64,000 bases of DNA from Cylindrospermum sp. FACHB-282 (GTDB taxonomy: Bacteria > Cyanobacteriota > Cyanobacteriia > Cyanobacteriales > Nostocaceae). The notes beneath the pieces were generated by a model. It worked only from the letters and a program-made list of their open reading frames with translations, searched no databases and was not told the origin of the DNA. Shown here one piece after another: positions 43,172-53,005 of the stretch. The stretch covers positions 1-64,000 of the forward strand of contig NZ_JACJRJ010000024.1 of assembly GCF_014697195.1 (NCBI RefSeq). The letters are read 5' to 3'. The position numbers were made by a program, and so were the translations under genes. The first letter of the stretch is position 1. The number at the start of each line of letters is the position of its first letter.

Positions 43172-44137
43172 ATGATTGAAACCCTATTCCATGCCTACAC
43201 CCCTCTGTTTACTTGGATAGGCTTAGGACTTTTATTATCTAGGTTCGCCCCAGATAGCTTGCTCAAGCTGCTGGGGCAATCCCTTTACTGGGTTGGAGTG
43301 CCACTGCAACTTTTAGTACTGGCACGTCATACTCACTCATCTAACGGCAGAATAATACCAGGGATAGCAGTGGGAGTATTACTGCTGAGTCTTGTTCTGG
43401 CACTGTTAACTTGGTGGGGGTGGCAATGGTTAATAAATCGCAAAATCCAGCCAGAAAAGGCAAGTTTAAATTTGCCAAACTCTTCGATGCGGACAAGTTT
43501 GGGCAGTTTTATTCTAGCCACCATTTTAGGTAACACAGGCTTCGTGGGATTGACACTTACCCAAGTCCTAACTAGTCCAGAGAATAGTGACTGGGCAGTA
43601 TTATTTAGCGTCACCAACAACGTTGTCGGCACTTATGGAATTGCTGTTTTAATCGCTAGTTATTTTGGACAGAGAGAAACCAAAAACCATTGGTGGACAC
43701 AGTTGTGGGATCTAGTAACAGTTCCCAGCCTGTGGACATTTTTCATTGGCTTAAATACCCAATTTGTGGAATTACCAGCGGTAGTTGAGTCAGGACTAGA
43801 ACAAGCCGTTTGGGTGGTAATTGCCTTTGCTTTATTGCTGGTTGGTTTGCGACTAGGGAAAATGAAAGGATGGCCCAGTCTGGAACTCGCCTCAATTGCC
43901 AGCGCCGTCAAAGTCTTTATTGTGCCGATGCTGGTAGGATTAGGTGCAACTTATTTAGGTGTAACTGGCGAACAGCGTTTAGTACTGGTGCTAATGTCTG
44001 GAACACCCACAGGGCTTTCTGTGCTGATTTTAGCGGAAGTTTACGACCTGGATCGGAACTTGTTAGCTAGCAGTATTGCCTTAACTTTTATAGGGTTATT
44101 TTTGGCACTTCCCCTTTGGCTTGCTTGGTTTAGCTAA
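43172..44137 (+). CDS. AEC (auxin efflux carrier) family transporter
   Basis: Membrane carrier of 321 residues with about ten helices in a 5+5 arrangement, e.g. FTWIGLGLLLSRFAPDSLL, SLYWVGVPLQLLVLARHT and the conserved LGNTGFVGLTLTQVL near the middle, with a final SIALTFIGLFLALPLWLAW. The family exports or imports organic acids and auxin-like anions; the cargo is unknown. I start at ATG 43172, since 26 upstream codons of the open frame look unlike protein of this family. Likely separate from devBCA (gap 144). Confidence 0.85.
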   Translation: MIETLFHAYTPLFTWIGLGLLLSRFAPDSLLKLLGQSLYWVGVPLQLLVLARHTHSSNGRIIPGIAVGVLLLSLVLALLTWWGWQWLINRKIQPEKASLNLPNSSMRTSLGSFILATILGNTGFVGLTLTQVLTSPENSDWAVLFSVTNNVVGTYGIAVLIASYFGQRETKNHWWTQLWDLVTVPSLWTFFIGLNTQFVELPAVVESGLEQAVWVVIAFALLLVGLRLGKMKGWPSLELASIASAVKVFIVPMLVGLGATYLGVTGEQRLVLVLMSGTPTGLSVLILAEVYDLDRNLLASSIALTFIGLFLALPLWLAWFS

Positions 44138-44223
44138 GTGAATCTACTTTTTCGGGTTGGAAACACTAGAGATCATAAGCTAGTCTGTTGTTCAAAAGAA
44201 GTAAGAGATTTTTTTGTAGGTCT

Positions 44224-45159
44224 ATGACTAACGAAACTCAAGTTATTGAGCCAAAAAATAAATTGCAGGGTTTCGCTGTTAAATATTTGACAGTAAATCA
44301 CAGAGCAACAAATATATTGATGGGAATATTTGCTGCCCTCCCCCTTAGCTTCGCCTTACCTGTAGACGCTTTACAAGTTCAGGTAACTCCAACTACTCCT
44401 CGGTTGGGGGATACGTTATCGGTGGAGATTAATCTAGATACTCCAGGAAATGATCGCCCTCCCGCAGTGAGTATTGGTGAAAAAACATACCCAGCATTTG
44501 AAGTTTCGCCCAATCAGTACCGGGCCTTAGTGCCGACAACTCCATTAGAAAAAGCGGGAACTAGAAAAATTAAAGTTTTTGGGGATGGTCAAGAGCAAAA
44601 CTTGTCTGTGCAAGTGCGCGATCGCAAATTCCCCATACAACGTATTAATCTACCACCAGGGAAAGCCGGATTAGAAGCTACAGAGCTTGAACTTAAACGA
44701 GTAGCAGCCTTCAAAGCCTTACAAACCCCACAAAAATATTGGAAAGGTCTCTTCCTCAAACCAAATGCAGCGCGGATGAGTACAAACTATGGTGTGCGTC
44801 GCTACTATAATGGTAAATTTGCCAATGACTACTACCATCGTGGCGTTGATTATGCTGGTGCAGCAGGTTCAGCCGTAGTTGCCCCAGCCGCTGGGCGAGT
44901 TGCAATGGTTGGCAGAGTCTCCCAAGGGTTCCGAGTTCATGGTAACGTAGTTGGCATTGATCACGGTCAAGGGGTAACTAGCATTTTCATGCACCTAAGT
45001 CGCATTAATGTCAAAGAAGGCGACTTAGTCAAAGCGGGTCAAGTAATTGGCGCAGTTGGTTCAACAGGCGCTTCTACTGGCCCTCACTTGCACTGGGGTT
45101 TATATGTCAACGGCCTATCTGTTGACCCAATACCTTGGCAAAATAAAATTGTTGATTAG
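44224..45159 (+). CDS. M23 family metallopeptidase (LytM-like)
   Basis: Secreted or membrane-anchored peptidoglycan endopeptidase of 311 residues. ATG 44224 is followed by a hydrophobic segment (ILMGIFAALPLSFALPV) that serves as signal peptide or anchor. A beta-rich region precedes the catalytic domain from about residue 185. Zinc ligands are His and Asp in YYHRGVDYAGAAGS and HxH in GPHLHWGLYVNG, with HLSRINVKEGDLVKAGQ between. Likely cleaves peptide cross-links in cell-wall remodelling; the partner L,D-transpeptidase lies 700 bases away on the other strand. A weak 8-bp hairpin ATTTTGCC / GGCAAAAT follows the stop. Confidence 0.93.
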   Translation: MTNETQVIEPKNKLQGFAVKYLTVNHRATNILMGIFAALPLSFALPVDALQVQVTPTTPRLGDTLSVEINLDTPGNDRPPAVSIGEKTYPAFEVSPNQYRALVPTTPLEKAGTRKIKVFGDGQEQNLSVQVRDRKFPIQRINLPPGKAGLEATELELKRVAAFKALQTPQKYWKGLFLKPNAARMSTNYGVRRYYNGKFANDYYHRGVDYAGAAGSAVVAPAAGRVAMVGRVSQGFRVHGNVVGIDHGQGVTSIFMHLSRINVKEGDLVKAGQVIGAVGSTGASTGPHLHWGLYVNGLSVDPIPWQNKIVD

Positions 45160-45268
45160 TAGAGACCAGATTGATCACGTCTGTCAATTAGGTTGTATAT
45201 TTTGCCCATAATTAGGCAAAATAAATTGGTTGGTACCGTCCCTACCTTGCTTGGGTGGCTTAAAGATA

Positions 45269-45817
45269 ATGAGCGTTATGAGTATTGAAAAAATTGTAGA
45301 ACAAGCTCTCCAGGATGGTTATCTAACACCAGCAATGGAAGCAGAAGTAGGGCGCATCTGTGATAACGCTTCGGATCTCTCAATTGAAGAGTACATGGCG
45401 CTAGATCGGCTGATGGGGGCGCTGTTGACAGGTGAGGTAGTGGCGGTACCTCGCAAACAATTTATTAACGTCATGGAAGAATTGGTACTAACTGAGGTGA
45501 TCGCCCGAATAGCAGAAATTGAAGCCACCAGTGAAAGCTCTCTAGATGTGGGGGATATAGCTGCTTACGCCCTCAACCGTCTCCTACCCCTGTATGCTAC
45601 TACAGAAGAAGGTGCCAACTACCAGCGACAACGGGCTAAAACAGAACTTCAGGAATTGATTTCCCAGCAAGTAGGTGAGGCAATTGACCGTTACTTAGAT
45701 CGACCCAATTTCTTCCCAGAACGGCAAGCCTTGGGTAAAAGCACAGGCAATGAAGTTTTGCGTCAGGTAAGTACCTTACTCCAAGTCTACGCGCCTAATT
45801 TTGAGCAAAAATCATAA
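45269..45817 (+). CDS. ComFB family late competence protein
   Basis: Protein of 182 residues, started at ATG 45269 (another ATG three codons on). MSIEKIVEQALQDGYLTPAM precedes the ComFB core VMEELVLTEVIARIAEIE and DVGDIAAYALNRLLPLYATT, with a helical C-terminal extension. ComFB-family proteins are found near competence or motility functions; recent work links cyanobacterial members to cyclic-nucleotide binding, which I mention from memory. All-helical, cytoplasmic. Confidence 0.82.
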   Translation: MSVMSIEKIVEQALQDGYLTPAMEAEVGRICDNASDLSIEEYMALDRLMGALLTGEVVAVPRKQFINVMEELVLTEVIARIAEIEATSESSLDVGDIAAYALNRLLPLYATTEEGANYQRQRAKTELQELISQQVGEAIDRYLDRPNFFPERQALGKSTGNEVLRQVSTLLQVYAPNFEQKS

Positions 45818-45869
45818 TTTTAATAGTCAGTGGTCAGTGGAAAAAATAAACAACTGACAACTGACACAA

Positions 45870-46643
45870 TCAATCACGTACCAAAACTGGTGTCCCTAAA
45901 CTCACTTGGTCGTACAACGAGCGGACATCAGCATTACGCATTCTTAAGCAACCATGAGACACAGCCGCCCCTATTAGGTCAATATCAGGGGTGCCGTGAA
46001 AGCCAATTTCATTCCGGCCGTCTGACCAAAAGCCAACCCACCGATCTCCCAAAGGACTATCCGTACCGGCCTCAAATACTTTGCCAGTAATCGGGTGACG
46101 CCAAATAGGATGATGTTGCATATGCATCACTTCAAAAGTACCTGTAGGCGTTTCCCAACCCTTTTTGCCAACAGCAATTGGATAGCTGGCTATCACCTCA
46201 TTATGGCGGTAAACATAGACACGGCGATCGCTTAAAACAACCACCACTTGAGTCTGATCAGATGCCATTCCAGTAGACAATTTCAGTTGATCCTCAGCCT
46301 CCTGATTCTGTCTTTGTCCTGGGGTGACTAGCCGCATCTTTTTTGGTGCGTCGGTTGCACTAGCTACGTATTTACTCACCGTCTCCAACTTAGGATCAGG
46401 CTTGACAGCAGCAGGCTTTAGTCGAGAGGAAGGTACAGAGGCACCCAGGGCAGTTTCCCCTAGACCGACCGTTGAGCTTCCTTTAGAGTAGGTTCGAGTA
46501 GAATTTTGCCTCAACACACTTGATGTAGCTTGCTCTAACCGCCCTTGGGTTGCCTTAATCTGCCAATGGACAGCCAGAGATAAAATTGCCGTGCCAAAAC
46601 AGAGCAACATCACCATACGCGCTACAGATTCATTTCTTGCCAT
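45870..46643 (-). CDS. L,D-transpeptidase (YkuD domain)
   Basis: Forms 3-3 peptidoglycan cross-links or attaches proteins to the wall. It has 257 residues with one N-terminal membrane helix (MVMLLCFGTAILSLAVHW), a low-complexity linker, then the YkuD domain from about residue 130: QVVVVLSDRRVYVYRHNEVI, GKKGWETPTGTFEV, and the catalytic IGFHGTPDIDLIG...SHGCLRMRNADV with the active-site His and Cys. It is periplasmic with a signal anchor. Tandem GACAACTGACA repeats follow its stop, shared with the intergenic region of comFB. Confidence 0.93.
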   Translation of the reverse strand: MARNESVARMVMLLCFGTAILSLAVHWQIKATQGRLEQATSSVLRQNSTRTYSKGSSTVGLGETALGASVPSSRLKPAAVKPDPKLETVSKYVASATDAPKKMRLVTPGQRQNQEAEDQLKLSTGMASDQTQVVVVLSDRRVYVYRHNEVIASYPIAVGKKGWETPTGTFEVMHMQHHPIWRHPITGKVFEAGTDSPLGDRWVGFWSDGRNEIGFHGTPDIDLIGAAVSHGCLRMRNADVRSLYDQVSLGTPVLVRD

Positions 46644-47522
46644 TGTTATCGCCTATTGATTATCCCTGACATATCCGCCTAACTAATTGGATGAATTTAA
46701 CATTCAATTATCAAAAATTTATAAATACTTATCAGTTTCTTCATGAATCTGCTGATAACTCTGGGCAAACTAATGACCTCAGGAATTTCCCAGTTAAAAA
46801 GTTCGCCACAAGAAAACTCAGTCATCCTCCGAAATTTTGAAATCATCCCACAAGCTTGGCCGCGACTAGGTCGGAAGCAGATGAGCGGATTTCTGTCTGG
46901 TACTCTCAAAAAGCAGCAATTAATCATTAATGATGTGGGTGAGACAAAGACCATGTTGGAAAAATTATTGCTAGCAGCCACAATTACATTTTCCCTCAAT
47001 TTATTTTTTCAAGTTCCCATACCCAATGAATCTCTGGTTATAGTTACCAACAAAACAGATAAAAATCAGCAACTATTCTAGTAACAAAACCACAAAAATT
47101 ACAGTCTTATTAGCTACAGCAGACCCAATTAGGGGTTAGGGAACTCAGAGATTCTCTGGGGATTGGGGACTGGAACATATTTAATTGCTCCCTAATCTCT
47201 AATTCCTCATCTCCCTCACAAATGCCTATTTTTTATTTACACACTTATTACCTCTGGTCAAGGGTATATGGTCAGTTGACAGGAGTAGTACAATTGTAAG
47301 TAATATTGCGATTTCTGATTTCACTGTTCGTTGATGGCTCAAAGGGCTAATCAACGGCTATTATGCCCGTGATATAACCAGAAAAAAGCGCTGCTGGTTT
47401 CTAAGAATGTACCCCTATTTAGATACCTCGGTGTTCCAATCATAAATCCGTCACTTGACTCAGGAACTTTCTGGCAATTACCAGGTCTAATAGAAAGGGA
47501 TCATTTAAAGCCAGTACGATCT
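46644..47522. other. Long intergenic region upstream of the ECF sigma factor gene
   Basis: About 880 bases. It contains the weak candidate gene at 46743-47081, then simple repeats around GGGGATTGGGGACTGG (47157-47173) and AATCTCTAATTCCTCATCTC (47191-47212). The final 240 bases before sigG have no recognisable element; its promoter is presumed there. Confidence 0.45.
46743..47081 (+). CDS. Hypothetical protein, doubtful
   Basis: Open frame of 112 codons starting NLLITLGKLMTSGISQLK. It contains one hydrophobic helix near the end (LEKLLLAATITFSLNLFFQV) that could be a signal anchor if translation began at an internal ATG (46950). No family recognised; composition is acceptable but an antisense frame of 100 codons overlaps it. 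I list it because it fills an otherwise empty stretch. Confidence 0.3.
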   Translation: MNLLITLGKLMTSGISQLKSSPQENSVILRNFEIIPQAWPRLGRKQMSGFLSGTLKKQQLIINDVGETKTMLEKLLLAATITFSLNLFFQVPIPNESLVIVTNKTDKNQQLF

Positions 47523-48179
47523 ATGAGTCAATCGATTACTGTATCCTGGTCAACGGTTGATGCAAACTACCCAGAAGCATCGGTGCAAGTTGACAAACTG
47601 TCTAATCATGATTTAATTTGGCGCTGTCAAGCAGGACTGCGCCCAGATCGTGCCGCGTTTGCAGAACTGTTGCGCCGCTATCAGACTCAAGTTGATAGGG
47701 TTTTATACCACCTGGCTCCAGATTGGGCTGACAGAGCTGATTTAGCTCAAGAAGTTTGGATTCGCGTGTATCGGAATATTAACCGATTACAAGAGCCTGC
47801 TAAATTTCGGGGCTGGTTAAGCCGTATTGCCACCAACTTGTTTTACGATGAGTTGCGGAAACGCAAGCGGGTTGTCAGTCCCTTGTCCCTTGATGCTCCC
47901 CGCTCGGTAGACGACGGCGAGATGGATTGGGAAATTGCTGGGGATACCCCCGGGCCTGAGGAAGAACTGACAACTAGAGAATTTTATGAGCAACTGCGGG
48001 AAGCGATCGCGGATTTGCCAGAAGTGTTCCGTACTACTATTGTCCTCAGAGAAATAGAAGGTATGGCATATGAAGAAATTGCCGAAATCACTGGTGTTTC
48101 TTTGGGAACTGTAAAGTCGAGAATAGCTAGAGCTAGATCCAGATTGCAAGCCCATTTGCAAAATTATCTAGATACCTAA
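47523..48179 (+). CDS. sigG: ECF-type RNA polymerase sigma factor, SigG-like
   Basis: Group 4 sigma factor of 218 residues. Region 2 is LLRRYQTQVDRVLYHLAPDW with DLAQEVWIRVYRNINRLQEP and FRGWLSRIATNLFYDELRKR; the linker is acidic (SVDDGEMDWEIAGDTPGPEE). Region 4 is LREAIADLPEVFRTTIVLRE, then MAYEEIAEITGVSLGTVKSR. The type and the following anti-sigma-like gene correspond to SigG of cyanobacteria, an envelope-stress sigma in Nostoc as I recall. There is a 274-base gap to the partner gene, with a short palindrome between. Assignment as SigG and not another ECF is by resemblance. Confidence 0.85.
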   Translation: MSQSITVSWSTVDANYPEASVQVDKLSNHDLIWRCQAGLRPDRAAFAELLRRYQTQVDRVLYHLAPDWADRADLAQEVWIRVYRNINRLQEPAKFRGWLSRIATNLFYDELRKRKRVVSPLSLDAPRSVDDGEMDWEIAGDTPGPEEELTTREFYEQLREAIADLPEVFRTTIVLREIEGMAYEEIAEITGVSLGTVKSRIARARSRLQAHLQNYLDT

Positions 48180-48320
48180 TCTACAGTATTTGTCCTCTAC
48201 TCATGAGCAAAACTTAAGAAATATTAAGAATTGTGAGCAAAACCGTAGATGATTTTTGCTGTTAGAGTACTAGAAAAAATAAATTATCCCCTAGGGCGGA
48301 CAACAAGACGAGAGCCACCA

Positions 48321-48339
48321 AACAGGCTTCTGGCCTGTT
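48321..48339. repeat. Short palindrome between sigma and anti-sigma genes
   Basis: AACAGGC / GCCTGTT with loop TTCTG. No T-run follows, so it does not look like a full terminator; it may weaken transcription between the genes or be one of the small palindromic repeats common in Nostocales. Confidence 0.5.
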
Positions 48340-48453
48340 CTACAAGATAGTTGGGATACTTTTTAAGTTGAAATACTCTGAGGAGAAAAATTGATAAACT
48401 TCTCAGGCTTCCCGACTGTGTTTACCCGTGCTTGAATTGGTAATAATGTTAAA

Positions 48454-49071
48454 ATGACCACTGATTCTCAGTTTCACGACCGTTCCCACTTGCAACTTCC
48501 TAGGGATTTCCCGGATGGGATGGCTAAGTATACCAATGAATCAACGGGTACTATAGATATGGTGAAGCGCGATCGCTTTGAGTTATTAAGTGCTTACCTC
48601 GATGGCGAGGTGACATCTGCCGAACGCAGGCAAGTTGAAGAATGGCTGGCAAAAGATGCCTCAGTTCAATGTTTATATGCGCGACTGTTAAAGCTACGGC
48701 AAAGTTTGCGGACAATGCCTGTCCCACCCCCCCAACAGTCACCAGAAACAATATTCCAGCAAGTATGGGTACGTTTGCGCCGTCGTTCCCAGTTAGCTTG
48801 GATGTTTGGCGGTGCGGCCATTGCAGCTTGTGCGATCGGCGCAGTCACTGGCTTGCTACCAAGTACCGAATCTAGAACGCTGCAATTGGCACAACAACCA
48901 CACATAGAACCAAAAACAGCGACCACCAAACCTGTAGTCCCTGTTTCACCCCTGATGGTGGCTTTAAATAACCCCGTAATTGAAATTCCGAAAACAGCAG
49001 TAGCCTCGCCACAAAAACCAGTAAATCAGGTACAGCCCCAACAACAGAGTACCCAAAAAGACATCAACTAG
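48454..49071 (+). CDS. Anti-sigma factor-like protein without zinc-site residues
   Basis: Protein of 205 residues downstream of the ECF sigma gene. Residues ~30-75 (FELLSAYLDGEVTSAERRQV, then EEWLAKDASVQCLYARLLKL) follow the anti-sigma (zf-HC2-like) helix pattern, but the HxxxCxxC zinc ligands are replaced: Trp at the His position and Asp and Val at the Cys positions. A hydrophobic helix near residue 125 (LAWMFGGAAIAACAIGAVTG) gives one transmembrane segment, leaving a Pro/Gln-rich periplasmic tail. Likely holds the sigma factor at the membrane; corresponds in position to the anti-sigma partner of SigG (SapG, from memory). Confidence 0.75.
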   Translation: MTTDSQFHDRSHLQLPRDFPDGMAKYTNESTGTIDMVKRDRFELLSAYLDGEVTSAERRQVEEWLAKDASVQCLYARLLKLRQSLRTMPVPPPQQSPETIFQQVWVRLRRRSQLAWMFGGAAIAACAIGAVTGLLPSTESRTLQLAQQPHIEPKTATTKPVVPVSPLMVALNNPVIEIPKTAVASPQKPVNQVQPQQQSTQKDIN

Positions 49072-49072
49072 T

Positions 49073-49528
49073 TCACACCTGATAACAGCGATTTGCCGTT
49101 AAGCCGCAGCCACTCCACCAGCCATCAAATTGGGGGATGCCTCCCAATTGAAAAACTCGGTCAGGGGTCATCAAGTAGGCCCAAGCATAACCTAGGGATA
49201 GACTTTGGATCTCAAAAACCTTTATATATTGCCGATTATAGAGATTTTCTGATATTTGTCCATGGGGGTGATAGCCTTCCAAATCATCCAACTCTTTTAA
49301 AACTCCAGAGTTTGTAAAGAAAAGTAAATATCCCTGAACCTGTCCCTCCCCTAACATCATCGCTGGGTAGCCCATGGGTAAAGCAAACAATTTGCCTAAT
49401 GCAAAAGCTCTTTGAGCAGCTTTCGCCTTACCCTCACAGTATTTTTGATAATTAGCTTCACCTGGTTTGAGCGTACCGTAAACAAAAACCCGCACTTCTC
49501 CAGGAAATTTTATTTTTGATTCAGCCAT
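49073..49528 (-). CDS. Gamma-glutamylcyclotransferase-like protein
   Basis: Protein of 151 residues in the GGCT/AIG2 fold. The substrate loop is [16 protein letters not shown], followed by [16 protein letters not shown], and the probable catalytic Glu is in LDDLEGYHP. The family releases 5-oxoproline from gamma-glutamyl peptides; the true substrate here is unknown. It is convergent with the anti-sigma gene, with only one base between stops. It is divergent from leuS. Confidence 0.88.
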   Translation of the reverse strand: MAESKIKFPGEVRVFVYGTLKPGEANYQKYCEGKAKAAQRAFALGKLFALPMGYPAMMLGEGQVQGYLLFFTNSGVLKELDDLEGYHPHGQISENLYNRQYIKVFEIQSLSLGYAWAYLMTPDRVFQLGGIPQFDGWWSGCGLTANRCYQV

Positions 49529-49613
49529 AACTTGTTTTAACTATCTGATTCCTTTGCCTAGCACCTACAATATTGAGGCAGACACGAGTACAGATCCAGT
49601 AGGAGAATTTTCT

Positions 49614-52220
49614 GTGGATTCCCGATATAACCCAGCAGCGATTGAGGAAAAATGGCAAAAAACATGGGTCTCACTTGGCTTAGATCAGACACCTACAGAT
49701 AGTAACAAGCCAAAATTCTACGCTTTATCCATGTTCCCCTACCCATCCGGCAGCCTCCACATGGGGCACGTCCGTAACTATACAATTACCGATGTGATTG
49801 CCCGCCTCAAGCGTATGCAAGGGTATCGGGTACTGCACCCCATGGGTTGGGATGCCTTTGGACTACCAGCAGAAAACGCCGCAATTGATCGAGGAGTTCC
49901 TCCAGCAAAGTGGACTTATCAAAATATTGCCCAAATGCGGCAGCAATTGCAGCGTCTCGGCTTGTCAATTGACTGGGAAAGCGAAATTGCCACCTGTTCA
50001 CCAGACTATTACAAATGGACACAATGGATTTTCTTGCAATTTTTGCAAGCGGGGTTAGCTTATCAAAAAGAAGCAGCAGTTAACTGGGATCCCATTGACC
50101 AAACTGTACTAGCAAACGAGCAAGTTGATAACGAAGGACGTTCTTGGCGCAGTGGGGCCAAAGTTGAGCGCAAACTCTTACGGCAGTGGTTTTTAAAGAT
50201 TACCGATTACGCCGAAGAATTGCTGAATGACCTGGATAAATTGACAGGTTGGCCCGAACGGGTAAAACTGATGCAGGCGAACTGGATAGGTAAATCCACG
50301 GGCGCATACCTAGAATTTCCCATCATTGGCTTGGATGAAAAAATCGGTGTTTACACCACACGCCCAGATACAGTTTTTGGTGTCAGCTACCTGGTATTAG
50401 CGCCAGAACATCCCTTAACCAAGGGCGTCACCACCAAAGAACAGCTTGCAGCGGTAGAAGCCTTTATTCAGGAAGTTGCCAATCAAAGCGAATTGGAACG
50501 TACCGCTGAAGATAAACCCAAGCGGGGTATCCCCACTGGTGGGGTGGCAATTAACCCCTTTACAGGGGAAGAAGTGCCCATCTGGATTGCTGATTACGTG
50601 CTGTATGAATATGGTACTGGAGCGGTGATGGGTGTGCCTGCCCATGATGTCCGAGATTTCAAGTTTGCCAATAACTATAATCTGCCGATTGAGTTTGTTA
50701 TTGTCCCACCAGAGGCGGTGGCGGATGTGGATTTCCAACAACCTAATCCACCGCTGATCATGATTGATTATGACAATGCCTACACAGAACCGGGAATTTT
50801 GATTAATTCTGGTTCCTTCAGTGGGATGAATTCCACAGATGCCAAGCAAGCGATAGTTAAATATGCCGAACAACAAGATTTTGGCAAACTGCGGGTACAA
50901 TATCGCCTCCGGGATTGGTTGATTTCCCGGCAACGCTACTGGGGCGCACCGATACCAGTGATTCACTGCCCCAACTGCGGCATAGTGCCTGTTCCTGACA
51001 AAGATTTGCCAGTAGAGTTGCCAGAAGATGTGGAATTTACCGGACGCGGCGGTTCACCGTTGACGCAGCTAGAAAACTGGGTAAATGTTCCTTGTCCAAC
51101 TTGTGGCACAGCTGCCAAGCGGGAAACCGACACGATGGATACCTTTATTGATTCCTCGTGGTATTTCTTGCGCTATCCTGACGCTAAGAATGAACAGCAG
51201 ATTTTTGATGCCAGTAAAACTAATGACTGGATGCCTGTAGATCAGTACGTGGGTGGAATTGAACACGCGATTTTGCATTTGTTGTATTCGCGATTCTTTA
51301 CTAAGGTACTGCGCGATCGCGGCTTGTTGAATTTTGATGAACCCTTCCAACGCCTGTTGACTCAAGGCATGGTGCAGGGTTTAACTTACCTGAACCCCAA
51401 CAAGGGCGGTAAGGATAAATGGATTCCTTCTCATCTTGTTAATGCTGCTGATCCCCGTGATCCCCAAACAGGTGAACCACTGCAACGCTTGTACGCTACC
51501 ATGTCCAAGTCTAAGGGTAACGGTGTCGCACCAGAAGATGTAATTAGCAAATATGGTATAGACACAGCGCGGATGTTCATCTTATTCAAAGCACCACCAG
51601 AAAAAGATTTGGAATGGGATGAAGCGGATGTGGAAGGGCAATTCCGTTTTTTAAATCGGGTATGGCGCTTGGTGACTGATTTTGTCCCTGCTGGTGTATC
51701 TCGTAAGCCAGCCCAACTCGACAATTTAACTAAACCGGAAAAAGACTTGCGGCGGGCAATTCACTCTGCTATCCAAGCAGTTACGGAAGATGTAGAGGAT
51801 GACTATCAATTCAACACAGCTATTTCAGAATTGATGAAATTAAGTAATGCCCTAACTGATGCTAGTTGCAAAAACTCGCCAATTTATGCAGAAGGTATTC
51901 AGAGTTTGGTGGTTTTGCTAGCACCCTTTGCGCCACACATTGCTGATGAATTGTGGCAGTTATTTGGTAATCAAGGTTCAGTGCATCAGCAAACTTGGCC
52001 TGGTTTTGATCCTGCTGCTTTGATAGCTGATGAAATCACTTTGGTGATTCAAATTATGGGTAAAACTCGCGGTTCGATTCAAGTACCGTCACAAGCAGAT
52101 AAAGCGGCATTAGAGAAATATGCCCGTGAGTCGGAAGTTGCCCAACGTTACATTGAGGGTAAGGAAATTAAAAAGGTGATTGTGGTGCCTGGAAAATTGG
52201 TGAATTTTGTAGTCGGGTAA
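49614..52220 (+). CDS. leuS: Leucyl-tRNA synthetase
   Basis: Charges tRNA-Leu and edits mischarged products. I prefer the GTG start at 49614, since AGGAG lies nine bases upstream and homology starts at [14 protein letters not shown]. An in-frame TTG at 49554 would add 20 residues that look non-homologous. The class I site is [15 protein letters not shown] (HIGH) and the KMSKS loop is TMSKSKGNG. The editing domain is marked by TTRPDTVFG and [16 protein letters not shown], and a zinc-knuckle CPNC/CPTC region lies in between. The C-terminal anticodon-binding and VIIQ-type tail end in [11 protein letters not shown]. 868 residues from this start. Confidence 0.97.
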   Translation: MDSRYNPAAIEEKWQKTWVSLGLDQTPTDSNKPKFYALSMFPYPSGSLHMGHVRNYTITDVIARLKRMQGYRVLHPMGWDAFGLPAENAAIDRGVPPAKWTYQNIAQMRQQLQRLGLSIDWESEIATCSPDYYKWTQWIFLQFLQAGLAYQKEAAVNWDPIDQTVLANEQVDNEGRSWRSGAKVERKLLRQWFLKITDYAEELLNDLDKLTGWPERVKLMQANWIGKSTGAYLEFPIIGLDEKIGVYTTRPDTVFGVSYLVLAPEHPLTKGVTTKEQLAAVEAFIQEVANQSELERTAEDKPKRGIPTGGVAINPFTGEEVPIWIADYVLYEYGTGAVMGVPAHDVRDFKFANNYNLPIEFVIVPPEAVADVDFQQPNPPLIMIDYDNAYTEPGILINSGSFSGMNSTDAKQAIVKYAEQQDFGKLRVQYRLRDWLISRQRYWGAPIPVIHCPNCGIVPVPDKDLPVELPEDVEFTGRGGSPLTQLENWVNVPCPTCGTAAKRETDTMDTFIDSSWYFLRYPDAKNEQQIFDASKTNDWMPVDQYVGGIEHAILHLLYSRFFTKVLRDRGLLNFDEPFQRLLTQGMVQGLTYLNPNKGGKDKWIPSHLVNAADPRDPQTGEPLQRLYATMSKSKGNGVAPEDVISKYGIDTARMFILFKAPPEKDLEWDEADVEGQFRFLNRVWRLVTDFVPAGVSRKPAQLDNLTKPEKDLRRAIHSAIQAVTEDVEDDYQFNTAISELMKLSNALTDASCKNSPIYAEGIQSLVVLLAPFAPHIADELWQLFGNQGSVHQQTWPGFDPAALIADEITLVIQIMGKTRGSIQVPSQADKAALEKYARESEVAQRYIEGKEIKKVIVVPGKLVNFVVG

Positions 52221-52365
52221 GGGTTGGTGACACGGTGATAATTAAAGATTTGATGTTGCCGTGTCTTCCTGGTTTCAAAGGTAATTTTTGCTACTATTTA
52301 CAGCTTTAAGTTGAATTAATTAATAAGTAAATACGCTCTAATGCTTTCTTTTTTGGAAGATTGAT

Positions 52366-52385
52366 AATTTCCTATATAGGAAATT
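52366..52385. repeat. Perfect 20-bp palindrome
   Basis: AATTTCCTATATAGGAAATT is fully self-complementary, in AT-rich DNA 146 bases after leuS. It could be an operator or a hairpin. No gene is adjacent on its right for about 620 bases. Confidence 0.7.
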
Positions 52386-52845
52386 TTATAACGAGAGCCT
52401 AAATCTAAATTTTTAGGGTATTTTAATTTATTATGGCTTTTGGGGATTTAACTATATTTTAAGAAGCATAAATCTTTACACCATCTAGCTTTCAGGCTTC
52501 AATATCTAGTTAATTTAGTTCTGAGAATTTAATTAATCTTATTCCTTACCATAAAAGAGGTGATAGAACCTCCGTTTTTAATTTCTGCTAACAGGTCTGC
52601 TGTGATTGTACTGTTGGCTAGTGCGTCTGGAACAGCACTACTTAGTATTTTATGCCAAAATAAGAAAAATTTGTCTGTGTGTAGCATTCTCAATGCTGTC
52701 ATCTAACCGAAGAGGTATATAATTGAGTGCAGCTTCACCAAAACCGAACTAATAAATATATCAATTTTCTTTAATCAGAGAAATAATAAATCCCAATAAA
52801 TTATTGATTGCTATTGGGTTTAAATATAAGTAATATCCATTTTAG

Positions 52846-52965
52846 ACTTCTTGCATAAATGCTTAACTTTTCATGTTGAGCGGAGTAAAACATCTAGTCA
52901 AATTCTTCTCTCCACTGCGTTCCGCTCAACATGACATTTCTGATTTTTTGAGTTTTGCAAGAGGT
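52846..52965. repeat. MITE-like element with nested inverted repeats
   Basis: Outer pair ACTTCTTGCA (52846-52855) / TGCAAGAGGT (52956-52965), one mismatch. Inner pair CATGTTGAGCGGA (52872-52884) / TCCGCTCAACATG (52921-52933), perfect. 120 bp, non-coding. It lies directly upstream of the GH18 gene. Confidence 0.7.
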
Positions 52966-53005
52966 TTTTTGATGTCTATCAAAATACAAAAGAGAGTAAG
53001 TAAAG

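Larger units (their letters stand above)
52221..53005. other. Long intergenic region with palindromes and a MITE-like element
   Basis: About 785 AT-rich bases between leuS and the chitinase-like gene. Includes a perfect 20-bp palindrome (52366-52385) and a MITE-like element (52846-52965) ending 40 bases before the GH18 start. Otherwise no gene or RNA is recognised. Confidence 0.55.
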
